NCBI GenBank assembly: GCA_035540635.1
Contig: DATLGH010000086.1
Span: 1 to 41,587 of the forward strand
Length of the DNA stretch: 41,587 bases
Direction of reading: 5' to 3'
DNA from: Egibacteraceae bacterium
Lineage (GTDB): Bacteria; Actinomycetota; Nitriliruptoria; Euzebyales; Egibacteraceae
Below are positions 22,222-30,145 of the stretch, piece after piece. A program made the position numbers and the translations under genes. The notes beneath the pieces are model-generated. The model was not told where the DNA came from and made no database searches. It worked only from the letters and a program-made list of their open reading frames with translations. Within the stretch, counting starts at the first letter, position 1. Each line of letters starts with the position of its first letter.

Positions 22222-23933
22222 ACCCTTCGACCGCGCTCGCCCGGACCGTCGTGGACGAGCTCGCGCGCGCCGGCGTCAGCGACGCGGTCATCGCCCCGGG
22301 GTCCCGCTCGGCCCCGCTCGCGATGGCGCTGCACAGCGACGCGCGCCTGCGCCTGCACGTGGAGATCGACGAGCGCTCCGCCGCGTTCCTCGCCGTCGGC
22401 CTGGCGAAGGGCAGCGGGCGGCCCGCCGTGCTCGTGTCGACGTCGGGGACCGCGACCGCGAACTTCCACCCGGCCGTCGTCGAGGCCGACCACGCGCGGG
22501 TGCCCCTGCTCGTGCTCACCGCCGACCGCCCCCCGGAGCTGCGCCACACCGCCGCCAACCAGACCATCGACCAGGTCAAGCTCTACGGTGGAAGCGTGCG
22601 CTGGTTCGTCGAGGTGGGCGCACCCGGCGACAGGCCCGACGTGGCCTACTGGCGGTCGCTGGCCGCCCGCGCCGTCGCCGTCGCGGCCGGCCGCCCGCCC
22701 GGTCCCGTCCACCTCAACCTCGGTTTCCGCGAGCCGCTCGTGCCCGACCCCGGCGGAAGGCCGGACGACGGCCTCGACGGCCTCGACGGGCGCCCCGGCG
22801 GGCAGCCGTGGACCGCCGCCAGCCCCTCGCCCGGCCCGCCGCCGGCCGAGGAGCAGGTGGAGCGACTCGCGGACCGGGTCGCGACCGCCGAGCGCGGCAT
22901 GCTCGTCGCCGGTGACACCACCGCCGCGCCCGAGCCGCTGCTCGCCCTGGCCGCCTCGGCCGGCTGGCCGGTAATCGCCGAGCCGCTGTCGAGCGCGCGC
23001 AGCGGCGACCAGGCGATCTCCACGGCCCACCACCTGCTCGCCTGCGAGCGCTTCGCCACCGCGCACCGCCCCGACCTCGTCGTCCGCGTCGGCAGGATCG
23101 GCCTGTCGCGGGCGTTGCTCGCCTACCTCGACGTCGGTGTCCCGCAGGTGCTCATCGACCCCGACGGCGCCTGGCTCGACCCGACCCGGGTGCTGACCGA
23201 GGTCCTCGCCGTGGACCCCGCCTCCCTGTGCGCCGCCGTGGCCGAACGCCTCCCCGCGCCGCGCCCCGGGCCCTGGCTCGCGGGCTGGCAGGCCGCCGAG
23301 CGGCGCGCCCGCGCCACCGTCGACCGCGTCCTCGACGCCGAGGTCGCCCCCAGCGAGCCGCGAACCGCCCGCGACCTCGCCGCCGCCCTGCCCGACCCCG
23401 GCGTGCTCGTCACCGCGTCGAGCATGCCGGTCCGCGACCTCGACCAGTTCATGGTTCCCCGCCGCGGGCTGCGCGTGCTCGGCAACCGGGGCGCGAGCGG
23501 CATCGACGGGTTCGTCTCCACCGCCCTCGGCGTGGCGCTCGCCGTCCCGCACCCCACCGCGGCGCTCGCCGGGGACCTGTCGGTGCTCCACGACCAGAAC
23601 GGCTTCCTGGTCGCCGACCGGCCGTCCCTCGTCCTCGTCGTGGTGAACAACGACGGGGGCGGGATCTTCTCGTTCCTGCCCCCCGTCGACCACCCGGCGA
23701 GCTTCGAGCGGGTGTTCGCCACCCCGCACGGGATCGACTTCGCGCGGCTGGCGGCCGTCTACGCGATCGCCCACACCCGGGTCGAGCGGGCCGCCGACCT
23801 CGTCCCCGCGGTCCGCGACGGCCTCGTACGCGGCGGCGGGGTCCACCTCGTCGAGGTGCGGACCGACCGGGCCACGAACGTGACGCTGCACCGTCGCGTG
23901 ACCGCCGCGGTCGGGGAACAACTCCGTCCGTGA
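22218..23933 (+). CDS. menD: SEPHCHC synthase (2-succinyl-5-enolpyruvyl-6-hydroxy-3-cyclohexene-1-carboxylate synthase)
   Basis: A 571-residue thiamine-diphosphate enzyme that joins isochorismate and 2-oxoglutarate-derived succinyl semialdehyde. The N-terminal Pyr domain shows VIAPGSRSAPLA (about 24-35), EIDERSAAFLAVG (Glu for ThDP activation) and STSGTATANFHPAV. The C-terminal PP domain shows GNRGASGIDG and the metal-binding GDLSVLHDQNGF with VVNNDGGGIFSFLP. These are diagnostic MenD motifs. A Gly/Pro-rich linker at ~175-215 separates the first two domains. GTG 22218 overlaps the menC stop and TGA 23931-23933 overlaps the next gene, so the trio is translationally coupled. Confidence 0.95.
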   Translation: MNPSTALARTVVDELARAGVSDAVIAPGSRSAPLAMALHSDARLRLHVEIDERSAAFLAVGLAKGSGRPAVLVSTSGTATANFHPAVVEADHARVPLLVLTADRPPELRHTAANQTIDQVKLYGGSVRWFVEVGAPGDRPDVAYWRSLAARAVAVAAGRPPGPVHLNLGFREPLVPDPGGRPDDGLDGLDGRPGGQPWTAASPSPGPPPAEEQVERLADRVATAERGMLVAGDTTAAPEPLLALAASAGWPVIAEPLSSARSGDQAISTAHHLLACERFATAHRPDLVVRVGRIGLSRALLAYLDVGVPQVLIDPDGAWLDPTRVLTEVLAVDPASLCAAVAERLPAPRPGPWLAGWQAAERRARATVDRVLDAEVAPSEPRTARDLAAALPDPGVLVTASSMPVRDLDQFMVPRRGLRVLGNRGASGIDGFVSTALGVALAVPHPTAALAGDLSVLHDQNGFLVADRPSLVLVVVNNDGGGIFSFLPPVDHPASFERVFATPHGIDFARLAAVYAIAHTRVERAADLVPAVRDGLVRGGGVHLVEVRTDRATNVTLHRRVTAAVGEQLRP

Positions 23934-25003
23934 CCGTCCGCTCCATCAGCGCGAGCCAGACCCGCCGCCTGCGCCAGGCCATCCTGCGCCCCGGCCAGGC
24001 GTGGGCGGACACCGCCTACCCCGGCGACCCCGACGCGTCGACGCTGCACGTCGGCGCGTTCGCCGGCGACGCGCTCGTCGGCGTGGCCTCGGTCTACGCC
24101 GAGGCCCCACCGGGCCAGCAGGACCCGGCCGCCTGGCAGCTGCGCGGCATGGCCACCGTTCCCGCCGTTCGCGGGCAGGGGCACGGGGCGGCCCTGCTGC
24201 GGGCCGTGGTCGGGCACGTCGCCCGCATGGGCGGCGTGCGGCTGTGGTGCAACGCCCGCACCCCCGCCACCGGCTTCTACGCCCGTCACGGGTTCGCCTC
24301 CCGCGGCGAGGAGTTCGTCATCGACGGCATAGGACCCCACGTCGTCATGGAACGCGCCGTCGCACCCGCCGACGAGCGCCTCGGCCTCCCGCCGGACCCG
24401 GCGGCGCAGCGGGTGGAGACGCCGCGGCTCCTCCTGCGCCGATGGCGGACCGCCGACCTCGAGGCGTTCGCGTCCGTCAACGCCGACGCGGAGACCATGC
24501 GCACGGTCGGCTCGGGCCGGCCCCTGACCGCCGAGGAGTCCGCGCGTGCGCTCGAGGGACTCGTCGGCCACTGGGAGGTCCACGGCTTCGGCCTGTGGGC
24601 CGTGGAGGAGCGCGCCACCGGGCGTCTCATCGGTCGGGCCGGACTGTGGCACCCGCCGGACTGGCCGGACCTCGAGATCGGCTGGCTCATCGCCCGCGAC
24701 CAGTGGGGGCGGGGGTTTGCCACCGAGGCCGCCCGCGCCGGCCTCGCCTACGGCTTCGCGCAGCGCCGGGCCGACCGTGTCGGCAGCATCATCCGCCCCG
24801 GCAACGTCGCGTCGGAGCGCGTCGCCACCCGCGTCGGCATGCGCTCCGCCGGCGACACCACCTGGCGCGGCAACCCCGTGCGCACCTACACGATCACCCG
24901 GGCCGAGTGGGACGCCACCGCCCACGCTGGCGGCGAGGGCACGCTCCCGCTGCCGGAACGACGGCTGCCGGGGGGGAACCCGCCCGGGCCGCGGCGCGTC
25001 TGA
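23930..25003 (+). CDS. Tandem GNAT acetyltransferase in the men operon
   Basis: A 357-residue protein made of two GNAT folds. The first (~1-145) has an acetyl-CoA loop in RGQGHGAALLRAVV. The second (~160-330), of the RimJ/RimL type, has TPRLLLRRW, EIGWLIARDQWGRGFATEAARAGLAYGF and RPGNVASERVATRVGM. GTG 23930 overlaps the menD stop (GTGA), so it is co-translated with menD. No acetyltransferase step is known in menaquinone synthesis. It may modify a protein or a toxic intermediate, or simply be carried by the operon. The substrate is unknown. The C-terminal ~25 residues are a Pro/Gly/Arg-rich tail. Confidence 0.85.
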   Translation: MTVRSISASQTRRLRQAILRPGQAWADTAYPGDPDASTLHVGAFAGDALVGVASVYAEAPPGQQDPAAWQLRGMATVPAVRGQGHGAALLRAVVGHVARMGGVRLWCNARTPATGFYARHGFASRGEEFVIDGIGPHVVMERAVAPADERLGLPPDPAAQRVETPRLLLRRWRTADLEAFASVNADAETMRTVGSGRPLTAEESARALEGLVGHWEVHGFGLWAVEERATGRLIGRAGLWHPPDWPDLEIGWLIARDQWGRGFATEAARAGLAYGFAQRRADRVGSIIRPGNVASERVATRVGMRSAGDTTWRGNPVRTYTITRAEWDATAHAGGEGTLPLPERRLPGGNPPGPRRV

Positions 25004-25083
25004 CCCCTCGACGTTTCCGTTCGGCGCAGGCTCGCCGAGGCGCAGGGCAGGCGACGCTCCGGCTCGCCAGGGAGGTGCTCGAC

Positions 25084-27120
25084 ATGCACAACGCGAAGGT
25101 GCTGGCCGCAGCCTATGTGGCGGTGCTCGCCGTGAGCGCTCTCGTGGCGGGCCTCGCCGTCCCCGACGCCCCGATGCGGATGCCCGACGTCGAGCTCGCC
25201 GCCGCCCTCACGCCCTTCGACGAGTGCGGTGACGCGCTCGCCTACTTCACCGAGACCGCGGCGGCGCAGGCCGCGACCCGGGACCGGCGAGGCGGGTGGT
25301 TCGACCAGATGGCCGTCGAGGACGCCGGCGAGGAGTCCGCGTCTGCCGACGGGGCGGCCCGGGCGGCGGCGCCGACCGCAGCCGACGCGGCGGGGGGGGA
25401 GTTCTCGGGCACGAACGTGCAGGAGGCCGGCGTTGACGAGCCCGACCTCGTCAAGACCGACGGGCGGCGCATCGTCACGGTGGCCGGCGGGCGCCTGCAC
25501 GTGATCGACGCGACCGCCGCCCCGCCGCGCCTCGTCGCCACCCTCTCGCTGCCGGGTGAGGCCTGGGGCCAGGAGCTGCTCCTCGACGGCGACCGGGCCC
25601 TTGTGTTCTCCACCACCTGGTCGGACCGCCCGCTCGCCGACACCAGCCGCCCGGCCCCCGGCGGCAGCCCGCAGAGCGTGCTCACCCTCGTCGACCTCGC
25701 CGAGACCGCCACACCGCAGGTGGCGTCCACGTTGACCATGGAGGGTGAGTACGTGTCGGCCCGCATGGTCGACGGGGTCGCCCGGGTCGTCCTGCGCAGC
25801 TTTCCCGGACCGGTCGCCGACCTCTCGATGCGCGGCGCGCCCGCCGGCTCCGGTTGGGCGGAGGAGGCCCTGGCCGACTCGACGATCGCGGACTGGGTTC
25901 CGTCGTACCGCCTCGAGGGCGCGACGACCGTCACCGAGCCGCTCGTCGACTGCGAGCGGATCCACCGGCCCGCCGAGCCAGCGGGCACCGGGCTCGTGAC
26001 GGTCCTGTCGGTCGACCTCGCCGGACAGCTCGAGCCGGGCGCGGCGACGAGCGTCGTCGCCGACGCCCAGACCGTCTACGCCTCGGCGGAGACCCTCTAC
26101 GTGGCGTTCGGCCGGTGGGGCGAGGCGCCGGAGTCCACGGAGATCCACGCCTTCGACATCACCGACCCGGCCGCCGCGGTGTACCGGGCGTCGGGTGCGG
26201 TCCCCGGCCGCCTGCTCAACCAGTGGGCGCTGTCCGAGCACGACGGTCACCTGCGCGTCGCGACGACCGAGGGGGACACCTTCGCGGGCGACGCCATGAC
26301 CATCGAGCCGGCACCCGGCGTCCCGGGCATGCCCGCCCCGCCGCCCTCCGCACCGTCGCAGAGCGCCGTGACCGTCCTCGCCGCGCAGGGCGCGGAGCTC
26401 GTGCGTGTCGGCCGCGTGGAGGGTCTCGGGCCGACCGAGCGGATCTACTCGGTGCGGTTCATGGGCGACGTCGGCTACGTCGTCACGTTCCGCGAGACGG
26501 ACCCGCTCTACACCCTCGACCTGTCCGACCCCGCGAACCCCCGGGTGGTCGGCGAGCTGAAGATCCTCGGGTACTCCGCCTATCTCCACCCCGTCGGCGA
26601 CGGGCTGTTGCTCGGTGTCGGCCAGGACGCCACGGAGGAGGGACGCGTGCTCGGGACCCAGCTGTCGCTGTTCGACGTGTCCGACCTCGCCCGTCCCACG
26701 CGCGTGCACCAGACCACCCTCCCCGGCGGCCACTCGAGCGTCGAGTCCGACCACCGGGCGTTCCTCCACTGGCCGCCGACCGGCACGATCGTCCTGCCGC
26801 TGGAGATCTACCCGGTGGAGCCGATGCCCGAGCCGCTGATGGAGGGGGACGGCTCGGTGAACGTCGAGCGGGCCGTGACGGCGGGCGACGTGTTCGCCGG
26901 TGCGGTCGCTTTCACCGTCGATCCGGCGTCCGGCTTCACCGAGATCGGGCGCCTGTCCCACGCCTCCAGCGCCGCCGACCCGTGGATGTCGGGCATCCGC
27001 CGCTCGCTCGTCGTCGGCGACACCCTCTACACGGTGTCGGAGGTGGGGGTGCAGGCGGCCGACCTCGCGACCCTCGCCGAGCGGGCCTTCGTCGCTCTGC
27101 CGGGCGGGCAGGGACGGTGA
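25084..27120 (+). CDS. Secreted protein with C-terminal beta-propeller domain
   Basis: A 678-residue exported protein. The N-terminal hydrophobic segment (~4-27) is a signal peptide or anchor, then an Ala-rich stretch (~75-105). The family signature TNVQEAGVDEPDLVKTDG (about 116-133) opens the Beta_propel-type domain that fills the rest of the protein. Repeated propeller-blade strands such as RRIVTVAGGRLHVIDA, YVVTFRETDPLYTLDLSDP and VVGDTLYTVSEVGVQAADL are visible. AGGGAGG lies 8 nt before ATG 25084, which decides the start. The function of the family is unknown; a cell-surface binding or scaffold role is usual speculation. It converges on menF. Confidence 0.88.
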   Translation: MHNAKVLAAAYVAVLAVSALVAGLAVPDAPMRMPDVELAAALTPFDECGDALAYFTETAAAQAATRDRRGGWFDQMAVEDAGEESASADGAARAAAPTAADAAGGEFSGTNVQEAGVDEPDLVKTDGRRIVTVAGGRLHVIDATAAPPRLVATLSLPGEAWGQELLLDGDRALVFSTTWSDRPLADTSRPAPGGSPQSVLTLVDLAETATPQVASTLTMEGEYVSARMVDGVARVVLRSFPGPVADLSMRGAPAGSGWAEEALADSTIADWVPSYRLEGATTVTEPLVDCERIHRPAEPAGTGLVTVLSVDLAGQLEPGAATSVVADAQTVYASAETLYVAFGRWGEAPESTEIHAFDITDPAAAVYRASGAVPGRLLNQWALSEHDGHLRVATTEGDTFAGDAMTIEPAPGVPGMPAPPPSAPSQSAVTVLAAQGAELVRVGRVEGLGPTERIYSVRFMGDVGYVVTFRETDPLYTLDLSDPANPRVVGELKILGYSAYLHPVGDGLLLGVGQDATEEGRVLGTQLSLFDVSDLARPTRVHQTTLPGGHSSVESDHRAFLHWPPTGTIVLPLEIYPVEPMPEPLMEGDGSVNVERAVTAGDVFAGAVAFTVDPASGFTEIGRLSHASSAADPWMSGIRRSLVVGDTLYTVSEVGVQAADLATLAERAFVALPGGQGR

Positions 27121-27151
27121 CGCGCCGGAAGCGGTGGCCTTGCTGCTCCCC

Positions 27152-28381
27152 CTACTCGCCTTCGAAGGCCGATTGCATGGCCCGCAGCTTGAGGCGGGTC
27201 TCCTCGAGCTCCTCCTCGGGGAGGGATCCGGCGACCAGACCCGCGCCGGCGAACAGCCGCGCGCGGGCGCCGGCGAGCTGGGCGCAGCGCAGCGCGATGC
27301 CGAACTCCCCGTCGCCGCGCGCGTCGACCCACCCGACCGGGCCCGCGTAGCGCCCGCGGTCCATGCCCTCGAGCTCACGGATGACGTCGAGGGCGGCTGC
27401 TGTGGGGGTGCCGCACACCGCCGCGGTCGGGTGCAGCGCGCCGGCGAGCGCGAAGGCGGTCGGCCAGGGCGGGCCCGCGAGCGTGCCGCGAACGCGCGTG
27501 GCGAGGTGCTGGACGTTGGCGAGTCGCAGGAGGAATGGCTGGGCGTCGACGGCGAGCTCGACACAGCGTGGCGTGAGCACGTCGGCCACCGAGGCGACGG
27601 CGAAGGCGTGCTCGCTGCGCTCCTTGCCCGAGGAGAGCAGCCGCTCGCCGACTGCGGCGTCGTCGGCTCCGTCCGTGCCCCGTCGAGCCGTTCCCGCCAG
27701 CACGAGCGACTCCACCGACGCGCCGGTGCGGCGCACGAGCAGCTCGGGGGTCGCCCCGACGAGCCCGTCGACGACGAAGGCGTAGCAGTCGGGGTAGGCC
27801 CGGGCGAGCCGCCCGGCCAGGCGCCGCGCGTCGAACGGCGCCCGCGACCACACCGCCTGGTCGCGCGCGAGGACGACCTTGTCGAGCCGGCCCGCGTGGA
27901 TGCGCGCCGTGGCGGTGGCGACGGCCTCCAGCCATCGCACGTCGGGGATCGACGACCCGGCGTAGCGGATCCGACGGTCGACCCCCGCGTCCGCGGGCGC
28001 GTCGCCGTCGACCGTGTCGACCTCGGCGACGCTCGTCCTCCACACCCGCCCACCCCGGCGGAGCGTCACGACCGCCGGCACCACGAGCACCGACCCGGGC
28101 GAGCGCGGGTCGAACGTCGCGCTCACGAACGCGACCGGGCCTGATCCGGGCCCGCCGGTCGGGCCGTGCGCCACCGCACCCGCGAACACGTCGTCGAGCT
28201 GCGCGGCCGCCCGCGCGAACCGGCCGGTGCCCGTGCCGACGTCGAGGCGCAACGCCTCGCCGCGGCCGACGAGCCCCTCGGCGCCCCGCACCCAGAGCGC
28301 TCCGCGCCGGGGAGGCAGCTCGGCGACGAGGTCGACGTCCTCGCCGATCTCCTCGGAGGTCGCGACGAGGGGTCGGGGCAC
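27152..28381 (-). CDS. menF: Isochorismate synthase
   Basis: A 409-residue chorismate-binding enzyme that converts chorismate to isochorismate, the entry step of menaquinone synthesis. Family motifs are LDKVVLARD with the catalytic Lys (about 166-174), GATPELLVRR, SVESLVLAGTARRG, the core HPTAAVCGTPTAAALDVIRE (about 316-335) and the magnesium-site VGWVDARGDGEFGIALR. The GTG start (28381) shares one base with the stop of the MerR gene upstream, so both are on one mRNA. A MerR regulator directly controlling menF is inferred from this. An isochorismatase or siderophore role is less likely given the men genes around it. Confidence 0.93.
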   Translation of the reverse strand: MPRPLVATSEEIGEDVDLVAELPPRRGALWVRGAEGLVGRGEALRLDVGTGTGRFARAAAQLDDVFAGAVAHGPTGGPGSGPVAFVSATFDPRSPGSVLVVPAVVTLRRGGRVWRTSVAEVDTVDGDAPADAGVDRRIRYAGSSIPDVRWLEAVATATARIHAGRLDKVVLARDQAVWSRAPFDARRLAGRLARAYPDCYAFVVDGLVGATPELLVRRTGASVESLVLAGTARRGTDGADDAAVGERLLSSGKERSEHAFAVASVADVLTPRCVELAVDAQPFLLRLANVQHLATRVRGTLAGPPWPTAFALAGALHPTAAVCGTPTAAALDVIRELEGMDRGRYAGPVGWVDARGDGEFGIALRCAQLAGARARLFAGAGLVAGSLPEEELEETRLKLRAMQSAFEGE

Positions 28382-29142
28382 TAGCCGCCCTCGAGGCGGG
28401 CCGTCTCGCTGCGGGCCACGGCCACCTCGGCGGCGTCGCCCTCGGCGACGAACCGCGCGCGCGCCCGTTCGATGAGCAGTCGGCGGAAGTGGTGGGCGAC
28501 CACCGCGCTCGTCGCGGGCAGCATCCGGCGGAAGGCCGTGACGAGGCGCTCGGACGCCTCCTGCTCCGAGGCCGCCGAGCCCTGGATCGGGTCCCGGACG
28601 AAGCGGGCGAACAGTTCGACGGCGTCGTCGGCGATCCCGCGCATCGCCTCGTCGTAGCGACGGGCGAGGTCGAGCAGCTCGCCGAGGGGCACGCCGGCGT
28701 CGAGCAGCTCCAAGCCGGCCGACACCGCCTCGGCGTCGCCGACGGTGTAGCGGGGCTCCCCGTCGACCCGGCGCGGCAGCAGCAGCCCTTCCCGTTCCAT
28801 GACCTGCAGGAGGGCGGGGGAGACCCCGGTGCGCCCGGCGACCTCGTCGGGGGTGAGCAGGGCGGTCTCCGCCTCGTCCGGCAACGGATCGGCCAGCGCG
28901 GCGGCCAGCGCCTCGTCGCCACCGTCGAGCTCGCCTGAAAGCACCCGGCGGATCGTGCTGAGGGGGAAGCCCTTGGCCTTCAGTTCGCGGATCTGCTCGA
29001 GCCGGGCGGCGTGCCCGTCGTCGTACCAGGCGGCGCGGCCCTCACGGACCGGGGGGTCGAGAAGGCCGAGTCCCTGGTAGTACCGGACGGTGTCCACGCT
29101 GACGCCGCAGCGGGTGGCGAGGTCGTCGACTCGGTAGCGCAT
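28381..29142 (-). CDS. Tandem MerR-type transcriptional regulator co-transcribed with menF
   Basis: A 253-residue regulator with two MerR-like winged-helix domains. The first (~1-70) begins YRVDDLATRCGVSVDTVRYYQGLGLL. The second (~97-170) reads LTPDEVAGRTGVSPALLQVMEREGLL. A C-terminal helical region (~170-253) could sense a ligand; it lacks a metal-binding cysteine set. ATG 29142 was chosen because TAGAGT lies 8 nt upstream on the minus strand and a perfect palindrome covers that box. The stop overlaps the menF GTG. The likely role is control of its own gene and menF. The ligand is unknown. Confidence 0.88.
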   Translation of the reverse strand: MRYRVDDLATRCGVSVDTVRYYQGLGLLDPPVREGRAAWYDDGHAARLEQIRELKAKGFPLSTIRRVLSGELDGGDEALAAALADPLPDEAETALLTPDEVAGRTGVSPALLQVMEREGLLLPRRVDGEPRYTVGDAEAVSAGLELLDAGVPLGELLDLARRYDEAMRGIADDAVELFARFVRDPIQGSAASEQEASERLVTAFRRMLPATSAVVAHHFRRLLIERARARFVAEGDAAEVAVARSETARLEGG

Positions 29143-29147
29143 GAGCC

Positions 29148-29164
29148 ACCACTCTACGAGTGGT
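29148..29164 (-). promoter_or_regulatory. Perfect palindrome over the merR -10 box
   Basis: ACCACTC (29148-29154), TAC, GAGTGGT (29158-29164) is a perfect 7+7 inverted repeat. The minus-strand -10 box TAGAGT (29156-29151) lies inside it, and ATG 29142 follows 8 nt later. This is a likely operator of the neighbouring MerR protein. Usual MerR operators span the -10/-35 spacer, so repression by occlusion of the -10 would be atypical. Confidence 0.5.
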
Positions 29165-29237
29165 CGCTCGAAACGACTGCCGCGCACAAGGTCGCGGAGA
29201 CCCGCCGGCGCCTCCGTGACGCCGGCGGCCCCTCCGG

Positions 29238-29957
29238 TTACGCGGGAAAGGCGTACAGGGCGGTGGCGAAGCCGGCGACGGCCGCGAGGAAGCCGCTGCC
29301 GAGCAGCGCGGCAACGCGCCGCCGGACGGCCTCGACCTCCGCGACCTCTGCCTCCTCGTCGACGAACTCGGTGCGCGTCGGCGCGGGCGGCGCCGGCGGC
29401 GGAGCGGGCGGCAGTTCGGCGAGGGACACGTCGAGGACCGACGGCGGCGGATCGTTCCAGGACAGCAGGGCGCCGAGGGCCGATTCGAGCTCGCCGACCG
29501 AACCGTTCAGGAGCGGCGGGGACGTGGGGGCTGGTGCGCGGACGCCGGGGCCAGGCGCGGCGGCGGTCGCGAAGGCCGGCTGGACGGCGGCTTCCCAGGC
29601 GAGGACCTCGTCGTAGGGGTGCGCGAGGTGATCGTCTGCCGGGGTGGTCGCGGGGACGACCGTCTGCACGGCCATCGGCGGCGGACCGGCGAGGGGGCTG
29701 CCCGCCGGCGCGGGGTCGGCGACGGGGCTCACCGCGATGGGCGCGGGGTCGGCGACGGGGCTCACCGCCGTGTGCTCATGGTCGGGCACGGGGCTCACCG
29801 CCTCGACGACCGGCTGGTGACTGGTCGCCGGACGTGGCGATGCGACCCGGTGACCGAGGAGGCAGCGCCCGTCGGGACCCACCGTCACCGTCGTCCCGCA
29901 CATGCGGCAGCGGCGCGCGTCGATGTTCGTCTTACCCTTGCGCTTGCGGATCGTCAT
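29238..29957 (-). CDS. Zn-knuckle-like, Pro-rich single-pass membrane protein
   Basis: A 239-residue protein of unknown function. The N-terminus is basic (MTIRKRKGKTN) and has a CRMC...C...H arrangement (about 17-36) that could bind zinc. A long Pro/Ala-rich stretch follows, with an 11-residue repeat around AVSPVADPAP (bases ~29709-29800, 33-bp unit). A charged helix EEAEVAEVEAVRRRVAAL leads to a single C-terminal transmembrane helix (~218-236), which suggests a tail-anchored protein facing the cytoplasm. GGGAG about 7 nt upstream supports the ATG at 29957. It diverges from menG. Confidence 0.7.
   Translation of the reverse strand: MTIRKRKGKTNIDARRCRMCGTTVTVGPDGRCLLGHRVASPRPATSHQPVVEAVSPVPDHEHTAVSPVADPAPIAVSPVADPAPAGSPLAGPPPMAVQTVVPATTPADDHLAHPYDEVLAWEAAVQPAFATAAAPGPGVRAPAPTSPPLLNGSVGELESALGALLSWNDPPPSVLDVSLAELPPAPPPAPPAPTRTEFVDEEAEVAEVEAVRRRVAALLGSGFLAAVAGFATALYAFPA
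29709..29800 (-). repeat. 33-bp coding repeat in the Pro-rich protein
   Basis: About two and a half copies of a 33-bp unit encode repeats around AVSPVADPAP. Adjacent copies are nearly identical at the nucleotide level, which suggests recent in-frame expansion. Confidence 0.6.
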
Positions 29958-30068
29958 GGTCGCTCCCGTGTGTCCGAAGGCTCCTCCGCCAGCATCGGCA
30001 CGTCGGGTGCTGAACTTGAGGCGATGGTGGCCCGCCCTCGCGTGGACGCCCGCCTTTGCGACCCCGCC

Positions 30069-30074
30069 TAGACT
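30069..30074 (+). promoter_or_regulatory. -10 box of the menG leader ORF
   Basis: TAGACT ends 8 nt before GTG 30083. Transcription would start at or next to that GTG. The identical hexamer is used ahead of the 72-residue gene and at 30892. No good -35 is visible. Confidence 0.4.
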
Positions 30075-30082
30075 GCGCGCCC

Positions 30083-30145
30083 GTGACCGCCGTCCGCTGC
30101 CTCACCGGCGCCCCCCGCCCCGGCGCCGGCCACCGTCGGGCGTGA
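30083..30145 (+). other. 20-codon leaderless leader ORF of menG
   Basis: GTG 30083 to TGA 30143-30145 encodes M-T-A-V-R-C-L-T-G-A-P-R-P-G-A-G-H-R-R-A. The stop overlaps the menG GTG (30142) as GTGA. menG has no Shine-Dalgarno sequence, so its translation may depend on this ORF. The length (20 codons), layout and upstream TAG-type -10 box match the menC leader at 21173. The peptides themselves are not alike, so the act of translation may matter rather than the peptide. Confidence 0.45.

Noticed and set aside
23228-23929. Long N-terminal extension of the GNAT gene
   Set aside because: The in-frame sequence lies inside menD and is Arg/Pro-rich. GTG 23930 gives a normal GNAT start.
24886-28053. 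Open frame of about 1055 codons on the minus strand opposite the beta-propeller gene
   Set aside because: It is antisense to the beta-propeller gene and overlaps menF in another frame. No protein features are visible.
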